DNA of 64,000 bases from positions 1,116,001 to 1,180,000 of the forward strand of contig JAIWZP010000003.1 in NCBI GenBank assembly GCA_025201375.1, written 5' to 3'. The notes beneath the pieces are model-generated. The model was given only the letters and a program-made list of their open reading frames with translations, made no database searches and had not been told where the DNA came from. A program made the translations under genes and the position numbers. Positions 22,785-34,524 of this stretch are shown in pieces (position 1 is the stretch's first letter; each line of letters begins with the position of its first letter). The stretch is from Gongronella butleri (lineage: Eukaryota > Mucoromycota > Mucoromycetes > Mucorales > Cunninghamellaceae).

Positions 22785-23539
22785 AATTTATTGTGGAGAA
22801 AAACGCAAAAAAGAAACGAAACACGTAAAAAGTTGATAAAAAAAAAAAGTCGGCTTCGCCTGGTCGCGTCTTTTTATAGCCAGGTACCCAGAACCCGTGT
22901 CCCCTTCCTTTTAAAGCAAGATTCAAGGTGTGGCGACTGCGCCTTGTTTTGGAATGGGCGCAAACAACATTCAACTCCTTGAAAAAAAATTAGCCGCAGT
23001 TGTGCCCAATCCCTGCGCCTCCTTGCCCAGACCTGTGTCACGCACCAATTGGGTCGTTTCCATGGCAACGTGACATGTGGCGCTGGCTTTTTCAACGATG
23101 CCTCCCAATCAAAAAAAAAAAAAATGGCCAACACGCACTATCTCTCGCGACAACGTGGCTGATGACCCCATTGCAGAGCATCAGTTCGTGCTGGGACGCT
23201 TGCCAAATGCTGAAACGAATATCGAAGTAATGAGTATCGCGCTTTGCGTGGACGGTGTGCATCAAAATGGGTAAAATGCAAACCAATTTGCGATTTCTGG
23301 ACGTTACAGTGCCCTGATATCTTTTAAAACTTCGCCCAGTTGTCCCTCCGGGATATTAACATCGCGGCACAAAAGATGGGTCTCAAAAGTAATGTATGGA
23401 CGAGAACATTCAAAAAATGGTATTTGAACCAAAATCAGCTGGGTGCCCGCCAAACCAGACACTCTCGAGCCTCGCTACGCGTCGCAATGTGAAGCAAAAA
23501 GCAAGAATCATCGAGCGACACAAAAGTTTAAAGAGTAAC
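22785..23539. other. spacer upstream of the macro-domain gene
   Basis: No gene seen. A-rich on the + strand close to the macro-domain start, which is T-rich in gene orientation. Confidence 0.4.
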
Positions 23540-24295
23540 AAAGTGTTGGGACGTGCAAGACGCAAATTTTTGTCGTGAACCAGCGCCCAAACCAAAATCG
23601 AAAAATCAGGTTGCCAGAATCGCGCCAAACTTGTACACAAGTAGCATCTCGGGGAGAAACCACGAAAAATGTCAAAAGGGAGCGAGGTCCATCTGCTCAG
23701 TGACTAGAAAAGCGCGATTTTGGGTTAAACTTTGCACGCGTATTGCGCCTGAAAAACGCGCTGTAAAGCCACTTTTGACGCGTCCACCAAAGAGAGACGG
23801 TCCAGGAAGCATGGACTTTATCAAGACCAGGCACGTGTCACGCGACGTTTGACGCGGTTTTCGACGCGTCCAATATTCATAAGTATCTTTGCCGCGCGTT
23901 GTATTTCCAGAATTCATCTATTTTTCATAGATCATGGACATCCACGTACGCGCCAACTTTTGCTTTTTTTGATGGTGTGAATTTCAAGGTACTGTGAGCA
24001 TTCGTCGACGAGATCACCTTGAGTCGAAAAAATGAGCTAAAATCCATTTTTCTCCAAACTAGTCAGTGGACCCCTGCGTTTTATTGTATTTCTACAGTAT
24101 CGGTTACTAGAGAGTGCTTCCCATGTGGTTGAGTGCCATGGCAATCGAGGGACCTAAATTTGGTCGTTTTCAAATCGTCGACTGTCACCCTAGGAAAATT
24201 CATGATTTTCGAAAATCATCACTGCGTGCGACCCAGCGAACGCGATGCCACCAGAGTGGGCTCGTTTGAATGCGAGGGCTAGGAATAACAAGCTT
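23540..24295 (+). repeat. dispersed repeat A, copy 2
   Basis: The most complete copy, matching copy 1 block for block from the GCCAGAAT landmark near 23619 to the right-end block GAGTGGGCTCGTTTGAATGC near 24255. GACGCGTCC boxes sit near 23777 and 23865. One internal TACAGTA occurs near 24098. It is on the same strand as copy 1 and reversed relative to copies 3 and 4. Confidence 0.75.
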
Positions 24296-25500
24296 TGATA
24301 CTGTTTTTCCTTGGTAGTTTGTGAATCAGTAGACAAACGACGAATGTGCAATTGATATTGCTTTATTCCCGATTTTCTCGACAAACACATGGTCGAATGC
24401 ATTTCTTTTTAGCATAGCACGCTACCAACAGATGATCAAAGCATCTGCAAAAAGGCTCACACGGTGAGAGCCGACCGCTTTCAGCTTTTTTTTTTTTTGC
24501 CGTTTGATAACCTGAGATCTCGTTTTTTTTGGCTCACATTGTGCTTTGAACGATCTGATTCGGTTTTAATCCACGTGTTAAAAAGGAGTGGCACGTATAG
24601 GGCAGACTGGGCCGAGCTTGACGCGTATCCGACCCGCGAGTTTCCCAAGGTAAACCGCGTAATCATCAAATCTGCAATTCCTGGGTCAGCCGGGCCCATT
24701 GGAGCGCGGCAAAAGGGATCTTTGTACGCGCACCAAGGCGGGCATGGCCCCTAGCTTGACGACGTGTAGACACTTGATGGGAATTGGCTGGCAGGATTTG
24801 GATCATCGCATAGGAATCGCGATCACGTGGTCCTTTTAGGTGCCTGGATCGAGTTTTTCTCTAGGCAGCACCGCATTTGGAAGGTGCCGGGAACTCAATT
24901 GGAACGATCGAATTGACAAATGTCAATTGGCGACATGGGGGACCGTCGCCATTTCGTGTTCAAACACAAAAGGGTGAAATGGGCGATGTATTGAGGTTGT
25001 CTTTGGTTGCTCGCAAGTCTTTTCCCACTGAGCACGATTGGCATCCTCGTTTCCCGTCACCCCGCCATACAAATGCAAGGTTTGACGCGGCGCCGGGTGA
25101 TTGTTTGGTCGCCGCCAGGCCATAAAGAGGTGGGGGATCGGCTTTTTTGGAGCACGAGGCACGACGCGCGCTGCATGCACGTGGGCAATGTATGTGTTTG
25201 GGCACAACATTGCATGTCCTACGGGCCCATTCGAATTTTATGAATGGGGGAGGACAATGCATTAAAAAAAAAAAGATCGATCTGTGCTTGATTTTCTACT
25301 GCTTGAATGAAAAGAATGCAGGCAAGGATTGCATCGGGTTTTGTGTGACCTTGGCATTTCAAATGGCCCTGCCCTTTTTTTTTTTTCTCACTGTCTTTTT
25401 TTCTTTCCTTCCCTTTGTTCTCTTTATGCCCTTGTAATATACCTTTGTGCACGCTCCTCATCTCCCCTTTCCTCTCTTTTTAATACTGTAATAATATCCC
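24296..25500. other. spacer upstream of the Sec7/PH gene
   Basis: No gene recognised. The last 120 nt are T/C-rich and include AATACTGTAATAAT right before the start codon of the Sec7/PH gene. Confidence 0.45.
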
Positions 25501-28500
25501 ATGAATACCATGCGCACACCCAAGGCTGAAGGCAGCCAAGCAGGCGAAAAGGTAAAAGAGGATCGCCAAACACACGTCCAGGTACAAAAAGACGCTTGAC
25601 ACCCCTATTAACCCTGTTTTTTTTTCCTCTCTACATCGGCTATAGAGACACAGTCGACGGCCCAAATGGCGGTCTGTGCGTCTGGTCATCAATGTAAGCA
25701 AAGCAAAAAGGGGGGGCGAAAATGAGGAGTTTCTTATAAAATACATTCTAATTAGGATGGCGCTGGCGGCAGCACGGATCAACTTGCGGCGCCGCTTGAG
25801 GTTCCATCGTCGCCAACGTCTGTGCGCACCGTGGAAAGGCAACGCTCGCGGCTGTCCTCGTGGCTGAGCCAGCAATTCGATCAATTCCAGCGACACAGCC
25901 AGCATCCGCCATCGTTTGTCGATGATCGTGATACCGCGACAATTGCGAATCTGTCGATTGTGTCGCACGTGTCGTCCATCTACGAGGGCCGCAAGCGGTC
26001 GTCCAGCTCACCCGCGTCGCCCATTGCCGACAACCCCATGCCCCTGCGCCAACACCATATTGGTACAAGCGATCCTTCGCTGGAAACCGTCCGTGCATTG
26101 CCGCCACGCCGGCTCCAATTGGCCAATGTCGACGAAACGAGGATTTTAGACATGGACATGGACGATGGTGGCCCGACATCGCCGGCCGTCGCGTCTTCTT
26201 GCGACGATGATCCATACATCACCAATTTATCGCCCATGGCACGGATAGCAGCCATGGGTGCGCATACCACCCCATCGCCCGCGTCCAATGACGCGTTTCG
26301 ACCGCCACATCCAGCGTGTAACATGCCACCACGCGTGCGGCAACTCAAAGGCGTGTTCATTGACACGGATGACGACGAGGAGGACCTATTGGACCACCAA
26401 TTGGACCAATTGCATCCATTGGGCGATGGAAACGATGACGATGATGATGATGACGACGACGACGACGATACCTTTGCCACGGCCAGTGCTGCGCACAGCT
26501 TTCATGGCAGCAGCAGCGATGACGAACACAATAACGACAATGACGATCAGAGCCTTGGTCATGTGACGCACGGGCGGTGCATGAATGACGACGACCACGG
26601 TCAGCACGAAGACGATGATTTTCTCATGGATGACATGCTGGATGAGGTCAATGACCATTCCAGCGCGAGCATGTATTACAAGGACAGCGACAATGACGAT
26701 CGTAGCGACCATGCACCACGAACGCGTCATCAGCAACCTTTAAATCCACAAAATCAGACGCGTCGCCAAAGTTCCAGAGGCAGTGGTAGCATCCATGTCC
26801 CTGAAATCATGATCAATGACGGCGAAATCGATCCCTTGGCCCATTCGCAGCAGTCCATCTTTGAATCCATGGATCCAGAGGTTGCCCAAGCGCTCCTCGA
26901 CTGGCGCCGCCAATCGCTACTCAAAATTGATTGGTCCAATCTCTTTGCCGTCGACACCGATCTCTGGCGCGCATCTTGCATCTTCCCCATGCTCCCGCCG
27001 GCCCCAGACTCGCGTCACGGCTCCGTCGCCACAAGCATCATCAGCCTCGATTTTTGCAATGTGCCATTGGACAAGGCTTTCAGGTAGATACATGAAAAAC
27101 AGAGGGCGAAAAAAACGAAAATCGCGCGTTTTGATGCGTTATTTTTTTTCTCTTTCGTATCAATGTTACAGGGCATACAGCATGCGAGTCGATTATGCAC
27201 GTGCAAGCGTCACCGAGATTGATCAAGCATTGCAGATGTTTGCACAACTTTACTGGGAATGCAATCCATCACGACTTTTTAGCTGTGCTGGTAAGCATTT
27301 TTTTTATTTCTTTTGCTTCCATTCATGCTCACTCTTTTTTTTTTTATTTTGTAGAGGTCGTGTATTTAGTGATTCACAATCTTCTCAAGCTAAACACAGA
27401 TATCCATGTTGGCCAGGATTACCTGACAATGGAAGAATTCTGCAATGACACGCTGAACTTTATCGTCAGCCACTTCCCGGGCGTGCCCATTGTTATCTTG
27501 CAGGAGAACAAAGATGATCAGGTCACCTGGCGCGACGGCATGACCGCCTTGCTCAAGGTAGGATGATACAAAACAGTCTGGCTGCGCATGAAATGGGCCT
27601 TTGGATCGAGCTCATGCGTGTTTTTTTTTTAGGAATTGTACAAATCAGTCAAGCGCAAGAGCCTTGTCAAGGCAGATGATCGCCCGCAGCAACTGCAACA
27701 TGCACCTTTATCCAATGAGATCGTTGATGACGAGGTGAACAAGCGCAAAAATTCAAAAAATGGGGGGGGGAAATGAGCTCATTTTTTGTTTTTTTGGGAT
27801 ATTAGGATGCCGTGGAGGTTGTGCCAGCTGCGGCGCCGGCGTCGCATTTGCCGCTCGCACGCACATCGTCGTTGCCCATGCCGTCGTCCACGGCAGAAAA
27901 GCAGCCATCTCGGCCTGCTTTGGGACAAAAAAAGCAACAGGCGCGCCAGAGCACGCTTTCTCCCGCGTCATGGACCAAAGTCAAGCGGCGCGACACGTAT
28001 CGCGAAAAGGTGGGACCTTACAAAGAAGGCCCATTGTCGTGTCAATGGAATCGCGAGGACTGGAAGGCCTGTTGGGTCATTTTACACCACGGATACCTGC
28101 GCATCTATTACCGCGACCTGGTCAATGGCATCATGGGCCCCTCGTTTCGTTCCGTGGACGCCGACAATGCCAGCGACAAGAAGAAAAAGAAGAAATTCAC
28201 GCTGCAGCCCAATAATAGCCAAGATCAAGTCAAAAAGGTAAGAGTTTCCTCCCTTTTTCTTTTTTTTTTTTTTTTACGCGCGACCTCATTGTCTCCTTAA
28301 AAAAAAATCAGGAGCCGTACCACGAAGTGGACATCCATCTTGGCAACACGCTGTGTGAGCGTCTGGACACGCATAGTTTTATTTTGCAACTTGCCAATGG
28401 CAGCACGTACCTGTTTGACAGCGGGTCCGAGCCCCAGGTGGATCTGTGGGTGCGTGAGTGCAACTATTGGGCGGCGTGCGAAACCAAGATCGTGTCCAAG

Positions 28501-28752
28501 AGCGCGGAGGACGCGGCGGCATCTCCTTGGAAGCGTCCGCCGCCGCCCGCGGGGTCCAGCCTGCTCAATAAGCTGCAGCAGCAAATGGCCATTGATGCGC
28601 ATCTGATTTATCTGCAGCAAGAGATGTCATTGCACCTCCTCCAGCAGCCGGGCCGCTGGCCAGCAGGCAATTGGCAAGAAAAGAAAATGTATTTGGAATT
28701 GGAGCTGAAAAAGTATGAAAGCTACCAGCAGGTCATCCTTGAGCATGAATGA
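25501..28752 (+). CDS. Sec7-like and PH-domain protein (putative Arf GEF)
   Basis: Eight exons (25501-25551, 25646-25693, 25756-27083, 27172-27290, 27355-27557, 27633-27734, 27806-28237, 28312-28752) give 907 residues. The first about 400 residues are disordered, with a run of about 12 Asp (nt 26430-26470). Residues about 465-583 match the second half of a Sec7 domain: VPLDKAFRAYSMRVDYARAS, then MFAQLYWECNPS, then LLKLNTDIH, the conserved motif 2. A PH domain follows (about 685-818, ending CNYWAACETK) and then a coiled coil. Sec7 followed by PH and coiled coil is the layout of EFA6/Yel1-type Arf6/Arf3 exchange factors at the plasma membrane. Oddly, motif 1 with the catalytic glutamate is not evident upstream of PLDKAF, so activity is uncertain. 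Confidence 0.85.
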
Positions 28753-29919
28753 TCCCCATTTCCCCCCCTCTCTTTTTTTTTTAAATGTGCTCGCTCCCCC
28801 TTTTTTTTCATTTAGACGCGTCTCTGCCATGAAAAAACTAATAATAAAAAAGAACACCCGCCGACTCCAAAAGACAATGCAGAACAACCCGCTGGATCAG
28901 CTGAAGGTCGGTGACACAAGATGATGGAAAAGATTATCGCATCGAAAAAGGCAATTCCTTTTTTTTTTCTTGTGATGATGAGCCCACGCGCGTTACAGAG
29001 TTGGGCGAGAGTGCGTGTGCGTTGGCCCATTTTTTTTTTACCTCCCCCCAATTCTTTTGTGCTTTTTTATTATGTCACCCCATCTCAGCAAAACGACTCA
29101 ACAAGCGTCATCAGCCTCATCACCCGTGCACGGCAAGGGCCACCAGGAGATTGGGCCTTTTATGCAATCACGTCACACACTATCCGCTCATCCAGTTTTT
29201 TTTTTTTTGGTTTCTACCTGTTTCCCCCCCCCTCCTCTTTTTTTTTTCTCACCAAAGATGGTTGCGCATATCTTGACAAGGGGTGGGTTGGATCCCACCC
29301 TATTTTTTTTTTTTTTACACACTTGCATTCAAGGGAGCATTGAGCAATCAGCGCTTGATTTGCAGCAAAAAAAAAAAAAGATTCACACGCGTCCATTTAT
29401 GGAAATCGAACCTTATTGAGGCTGAATCATGGGTGAACGTGACAAGGAAAGGAGAAATCAGTAGCAGACAAGGGGGCACCAAAAGAGGAGAATTGCCAAA
29501 TCAGCAAATGTCAAAATTCGTGCTGGTCATGCCTCTTGATTGGCTATTCAGAAAGGAGACAAGTCCACTTTTCGTATGTGGATACGGGGTGTGTGCGTGT
29601 GGCAGCACAACACAATCAACAAGCTTGCCCATTGCCCTTCCCAAGTGTGGGAAACGATGGTGAGAAAAAAAAAGAGAGAAAAAGGGACGATCGTTTTTGG
29701 CCCGCGACGGGAAAATAATACCCGCCTATGGCAAATTGATCCCTTTTTTTTCTTCTTCTTTTATTCTACAACGATGTTGATTTGGTACAGATAGAACGGA
29801 CGGGAAAGAGGATTGGGTGATTTTTTTTGTCTATGCACTTGGTCGACTTCTGCTGTTTTAACGTTTTTGGGGGGAGACAGCAAACGAAAGCGAGAAGCAA
29901 ATTAAAAGGCCGACGGGGT
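28753..29919. other. gene-free spacer
   Basis: No gene seen. Short T, A and C runs are common, for example near 29200-29310. AATAATAAAAAAG near 28841 may serve as the 3' signal of the Sec7/PH gene. Confidence 0.45.
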
Positions 29920-29926
29920 TATAAAA
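29920..29926 (+). promoter_or_regulatory. TATA box of the CSL gene
   Basis: TATAAAA about 100 nt upstream of the CSL start codon, followed by an almost uninterrupted T/C-rich leader. Confidence 0.55.
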
Positions 29927-30026
29927 TGCTCCTTTGCCCTTTTTTTTCCCACTTGCCTTTTTTTTTTCTTCTCCTTTGTTCTTCTTTTTCCCACTTTTTT
30001 TTTTTTTTTTGACTTTTCCCCTCAGG

Positions 30027-32198
30027 ATGGCATCACACCAATCCAAAGACAAGCACAAAGAGCAGCAGGCGCGCCCTGCATCACAACAATCGAGCGTGAT
30101 ATCGCAGCAGGTGTATGGCAGCAGCAAGAAATTGCAATTTATTGGGTTGACATCGCTCTTGTCGGCGATTGACCAAGAGGATCATCATCGTCGCAGCACG
30201 ACCATGTCCATTGAATCGCTCCTTGACTCCAATGGCGAGGCAGACACTCCACACACCACGATCAGCATGAAGCGCAGGCTCGCTCACGATGATTATGTAC
30301 CTGTCAAGCGATCGAATGTGCAGCATGCTCCCTTGCAGCCGCAGCAGCAGCAGCAACAACAGCAACAGCATCAGCAGCAATCACAACAACAGCAGCAGCA
30401 GCCGTTGGTTCACGAGCAGCGTGTGCAGGAAGCCACGCCACTTTCCAATGCCTCTTCCATGACGACCGTTACCTGCTACCACGCGGCGGTTGCTCAGAAA
30501 TCGTACGGCAGCGAGAAACGGTTCCTGTGTCCGCCGCCCGTCGTCATGTTGCGCGGTGGCGCGTCGGCGTCGGCGTCGGCGGCGCCCGTCAATGCCATGA
30601 CCATGGCGGTCGTGGGCGAAAATGGCGAAAAGCGACTTGAACAGCATGCGCCCCTGGACGAGCACCAGCAATGCACGTTCAAGTACCTGCATGTCACAGG
30701 CACTGCCAAGGCCAAGCAATTTTCGCTGCGTGTCGATCTCGCCGCTCAAAACGACGGAAAACAACCCTATGCTACGTTCCTGTCCAATCCCATCAGCATC
30801 ATCTCAAAGCCTTCGAAAAAGACGGCAAAGGCACGCAACGTCAGCAGCTGCATCCTCACGAGCCACCCTGTTTCGCTTTTCAATCGCATCAATTCGCAGA
30901 CCGTGCGCACAAAGTACATGACTTCCACCGATACGCATCTTTGTGCGAAAAACAGCTCGTGGACGCCATTTGACGTGATTGTCCTTAGCCAGCCGCCTCA
31001 ATATCACACGCGCACAACCACCGGCACGCAAAATGCCTCTTCCGACACCGCCACCGACGAGCAGTTGGAGCAAATGAAGGGCGGCCACGCTCCTCTCATC
31101 TACGGCAGCCAAATTGTGCTTCGAAATACATGCACGGGCTTGCGTTCGGCTCCCTACATCATCCACAAGGTCGACAAGGGCCGTATTGTTGCAGGCGCCT
31201 ATGGCCCCGTCAGCCAAATGCAAAAAGTTGCGCTTCAACTCGCTTCTTCGCGTGCGGGTCCGCCCGTCTACCTCAGCGCCATGGCTGCATCCACACCCAC
31301 CAACGAGACAAATCACGATATCAACCATGCGACCATTCTCGATTATGCACAATCAAAAATGATCCCCGAGGGCCTCGATGTCTATGAAAAAGTGGACGAT
31401 TACCTTTGCTGGACCATTGTTGGCGTCTCGACCTTTGAATACAGTTATTACGATAGCCAGCCGCCTCAGCAACAGTCATCATCGCACCACCTCCACCATC
31501 ACCACGCTTCGCATGCCCCCATCGCCTCATCCTCATCATCTTCATCATCCATCGCATCTGCATCTCAATTTTCCGCTCATTCCTCGTCCACCCGGTCCTT
31601 GCCGTTGCCAACTTCTACGACTTCCTCCTCATCAGCATCTTCTTCGGCGTCCCCCGTCCCATCCACAGCATCCGCCTCGTCCGTCTCGTCGCCACCATCA
31701 TTGTCGCTGTCGCCCGCGGCATCCCCACGCCTTGCAGCACCCGCAAGCCCATCGTCATCGTCCAATTCCTCCAATGCATCGACTCGCGCGCCCGCGCCCC
31801 GATGCATCACACCCTTCCCGATCTTGACCGCCGTCAAATACCAGTATGAGTCGCACACGCTCGATATCGTGGGCCAGCACCTCATGCAGGCCGTCCCATC
31901 GCCAAAATTGCTCGATTTATGGCTCGGCTCGCACAATGGCCCTCTCAAAACGACCATCCAGCCCCAACCACAACAGCCGCACCAGACACACTTGCTCATC
32001 GACCTGCCTAGCACCCAGGACCTCTTGGTCGCCAACCACGATCGACTCGTCACATCGAATGGTCGTCGCAGCCTCGAATTGCCATTGTATCTCGTGCGCC
32101 AAGACGGTGTCGTCTACCACTCGGGCAAAGTCCTCTATTGCGAAATGCTGCTCAATTCAGACGCTGGCCGCTGGTCAGTCGTCGACGTGAAGCAATGA
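30027..32198 (+). CDS. CSL-family transcription factor (CBF1/Su(H)/LAG-1)
   Basis: A single-exon gene of 723 residues. Around residues 146-170, HAAVAQKSYGSEKRFLCPPP is nearly identical to the hallmark of the CSL N-terminal Rel-homology DNA-binding region. VALFNR-type sequence (PVSLFNRINSQTVRTKYM) ends that domain. A beta-trefoil follows with YGSQIVLRNTCTGLRS and YIIHKVDKG, and a C-terminal Ig-like domain from about residue 590 ends with LPLYLVRQDGVVYHSGKVLY. CSL proteins bind GTGRGAA-like sites in the nucleus. In animals they act with Notch; fungi have no Notch and use them in adhesion and cell-cycle control (known for fission yeast Cbf11/Cbf12). Inserts typical of fungal members are present: polyGln near nt 30341-30400 and a Ser-rich insert near 31480-31800. 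The start is the first ATG after the T/C leader; an upstream in-frame extension is only poly-Phe. Confidence 0.95.
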   Translation: MASHQSKDKHKEQQARPASQQSSVISQQVYGSSKKLQFIGLTSLLSAIDQEDHHRRSTTMSIESLLDSNGEADTPHTTISMKRRLAHDDYVPVKRSNVQHAPLQPQQQQQQQQQHQQQSQQQQQQPLVHEQRVQEATPLSNASSMTTVTCYHAAVAQKSYGSEKRFLCPPPVVMLRGGASASASAAPVNAMTMAVVGENGEKRLEQHAPLDEHQQCTFKYLHVTGTAKAKQFSLRVDLAAQNDGKQPYATFLSNPISIISKPSKKTAKARNVSSCILTSHPVSLFNRINSQTVRTKYMTSTDTHLCAKNSSWTPFDVIVLSQPPQYHTRTTTGTQNASSDTATDEQLEQMKGGHAPLIYGSQIVLRNTCTGLRSAPYIIHKVDKGRIVAGAYGPVSQMQKVALQLASSRAGPPVYLSAMAASTPTNETNHDINHATILDYAQSKMIPEGLDVYEKVDDYLCWTIVGVSTFEYSYYDSQPPQQQSSSHHLHHHHASHAPIASSSSSSSSIASASQFSAHSSSTRSLPLPTSTTSSSSASSSASPVPSTASASSVSSPPSLSLSPAASPRLAAPASPSSSSNSSNASTRAPAPRCITPFPILTAVKYQYESHTLDIVGQHLMQAVPSPKLLDLWLGSHNGPLKTTIQPQPQQPHQTHLLIDLPSTQDLLVANHDRLVTSNGRRSLELPLYLVRQDGVVYHSGKVLYCEMLLNSDAGRWSVVDVKQ

Positions 32199-32292
32199 TT
32201 TTTGTCGCTCCTTCTTTTTTTTCTTTTCTCCTTTGCTCGTATACCTCTTTTTTTTTTCTTTCCCCCCTCCCCATGCTTTTTGTACCCATGAA

Positions 32293-32298
32293 AATAAA
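32293..32298 (+). terminator. AATAAA polyadenylation signal
   Basis: AATAAA lies about 95 nt after the CSL stop codon. Confidence 0.5.
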
Positions 32299-34500
32299 AA
32301 TGAGCATCGTTTTGCGCTCACTCTTTTCCCTGCCTTGTCAAACTTTTTTTTTTTTTTTTTTGTTTGCTTGCTGTTTGGACGGGGTGGCCGACATCGTGCC
32401 TCCCATTATTTTTTTTTTTCGTGGGAAATCGGAGCATGTAATTCTGTGCACCAGCGATCCACAGGTTGAAAATCATTTTGAGGTCATGAATCATGCAGCA
32501 AAGAGCGCGTTGATTGGCAAAAGCGCTTGAAATCCCGCATTCCAGCATGGCAACGCAAAAAAAAAGGGGGGGAGCAAGGAGAGGGGGGCGGCTGACCTGA
32601 TACATCATGTTCATCCTCAACCTCAATTGTGCCTCCTCGTGAGAAAACCCCCTTTGCTTTTTTCGCACGTTGGGGCCTATTGGGGCCAGCTTGCTCTCTT
32701 TTGCTATGATGGTGGTGCGGGAGATTAGGTGAATTGCATTTTTTTTTCTTTGTACTTGGGAAGCTGGTTCGCTTCCTTGGTCGCCTCCCCTCCCCGCGCT
32801 CCCCACATTCCCCCGATCAGTTGTTGATTAGATCGCGCGCCAGCCAACCGGGAATGACTCACTTGTGCGTTTTTACGACTCAACCCGTCCGCGTCCCAGG
32901 TCCTATTTGTTTCTGCTTTTGATTGTTGGTCAATGCCGTGAGAGATTTTCCTGCGCTTGTGGTTGGCCGAGGCATTTTGCCTTTGCAAGGTTTAGGTTGG
33001 GTTGCACAAAAAGGGCCTGTCTCTCTCCAAAAATAATATCATTTTCGTCCCCCCCCTCTTTTTCCGATGACCAGCCCACCCAATCCTCATCTCCCCTTTG
33101 CTCCTCGAATTTCACCTGCTTTTGGGAAATGCCATGTTCCCAATGACCGTCGCGTCTCATGGCGTGATTGCGTGATCCATCGCGTCCGTCGCTTCTTTTT
33201 CGCCACAAATCGGACACAATGGGACTGCGGCCTCTATTCCTTTTTTTTTTTTTTTTTGCTCAGTGAGGGGGAGCTGCGTCCGCGTCCCTTGGGCTTGGGT
33301 TGCATGACGCATTCATTTTTTTTCTTTTGGGTGACGAGCTGCGCGATCGGGTTTTGATCACCCCTTCTCATTTCATTGTCTTGGCGTCACAGTGGCTCGA
33401 GGTGCAACCACACCGCCCTCGTGGCAAACGGGTCGATGGACGTCTGAAAAATAAAAAAAGAAATGGACGCGACATGGAGGTTGCCTGAATTGGCCATCGC
33501 CGTGCCACAAAACGACCCCCCAAAGTGCAATTAACATGAACGCACGTGCACCCATTGGCTTTTTTACCAACAAAGATGGTTTCCAAATACGGCATATCTG
33601 GATGGCAAAAAGAAAAAAAGGCGTAAGCAATTCGCGCCTGTACTTTCTTCCCACGAAAAAGTTGCGCAACAACCTTGATTGGCAAAATACGCCACGTCTA
33701 TCGACAATCTCCTTCTCCTCCGCTCCCCCATCCCCTGCAATGGACTGGTCCAATGCTGCTGAAAGAGACAAGATGCTTGGCCACCACTCGTTTGCGTGGG
33801 AACAACGGTAAAAAAATGACATGAGACGTTCTCCCATGGCCACATCAGATGAAACTTTGATCGATTGTGCAATCACATGGTGGCGACCTTAAACGAGATG
33901 CCCATAAATTTCCCTCTTGATAGAAAAAGACAATGCAATCGATAACAAACATGTGGGAATGTGACGGCAAAAAGCACCCCCCAACCTGTCGTCCAGACAG
34001 CGCAGCTGGAGTTTCTTTTTTTTTTCTTGCACGGTGTCACTCGGTGCGCGCTGCGCGCACGAGGGAATGCATGTGCCAGGTGGTCCATTCATCATGGAGG
34101 TGGCACCGAAACTCGGCCATGGGCACAGCAAAACGTCAATTTTGAGAAAAAAAAAAAAAAGGAAGCCTCAGGGGACGGCGCAAAAAATCATGAGGTGGAA
34201 GGCTCCCAGCGCGGACTGTGATCAGCCATACTGGTGCAGACAGGTTACATTTGTGGCAGGGAACAAAAAGGGGTCAAGGCCGGGTCACCATTAAAACAAA
34301 GCGGCAACGGCGCAATGAGCGCGTAAAAAAATCAAGCACCGCTTAAAAAAATCGAGAATTCGGCAGCTGTGCAATTGGCCCGTGTTGACCTCTGCACAAA
34401 ATCAACGAAGACTATTGTAAAACGTGCAATTGCAACTGTTGTTTGCTTATTGCACTCGCTGCCGTTGTCCGCCCATGCTCAAAATTCGATGCACAGAACG
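32299..34500. other. gene-free spacer
   Basis: No gene recognised on either strand. Homopolymer T and A runs are frequent. Confidence 0.45.
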
Positions 34501-34524
34501 GCAAAGAAAGATACACGCGTTTGT

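Noticed and set aside
29934..30026. Upstream extension of the CSL gene
   Set aside because: It would encode almost only Phe from the T-rich leader; the ATG at 30027 is the natural start.
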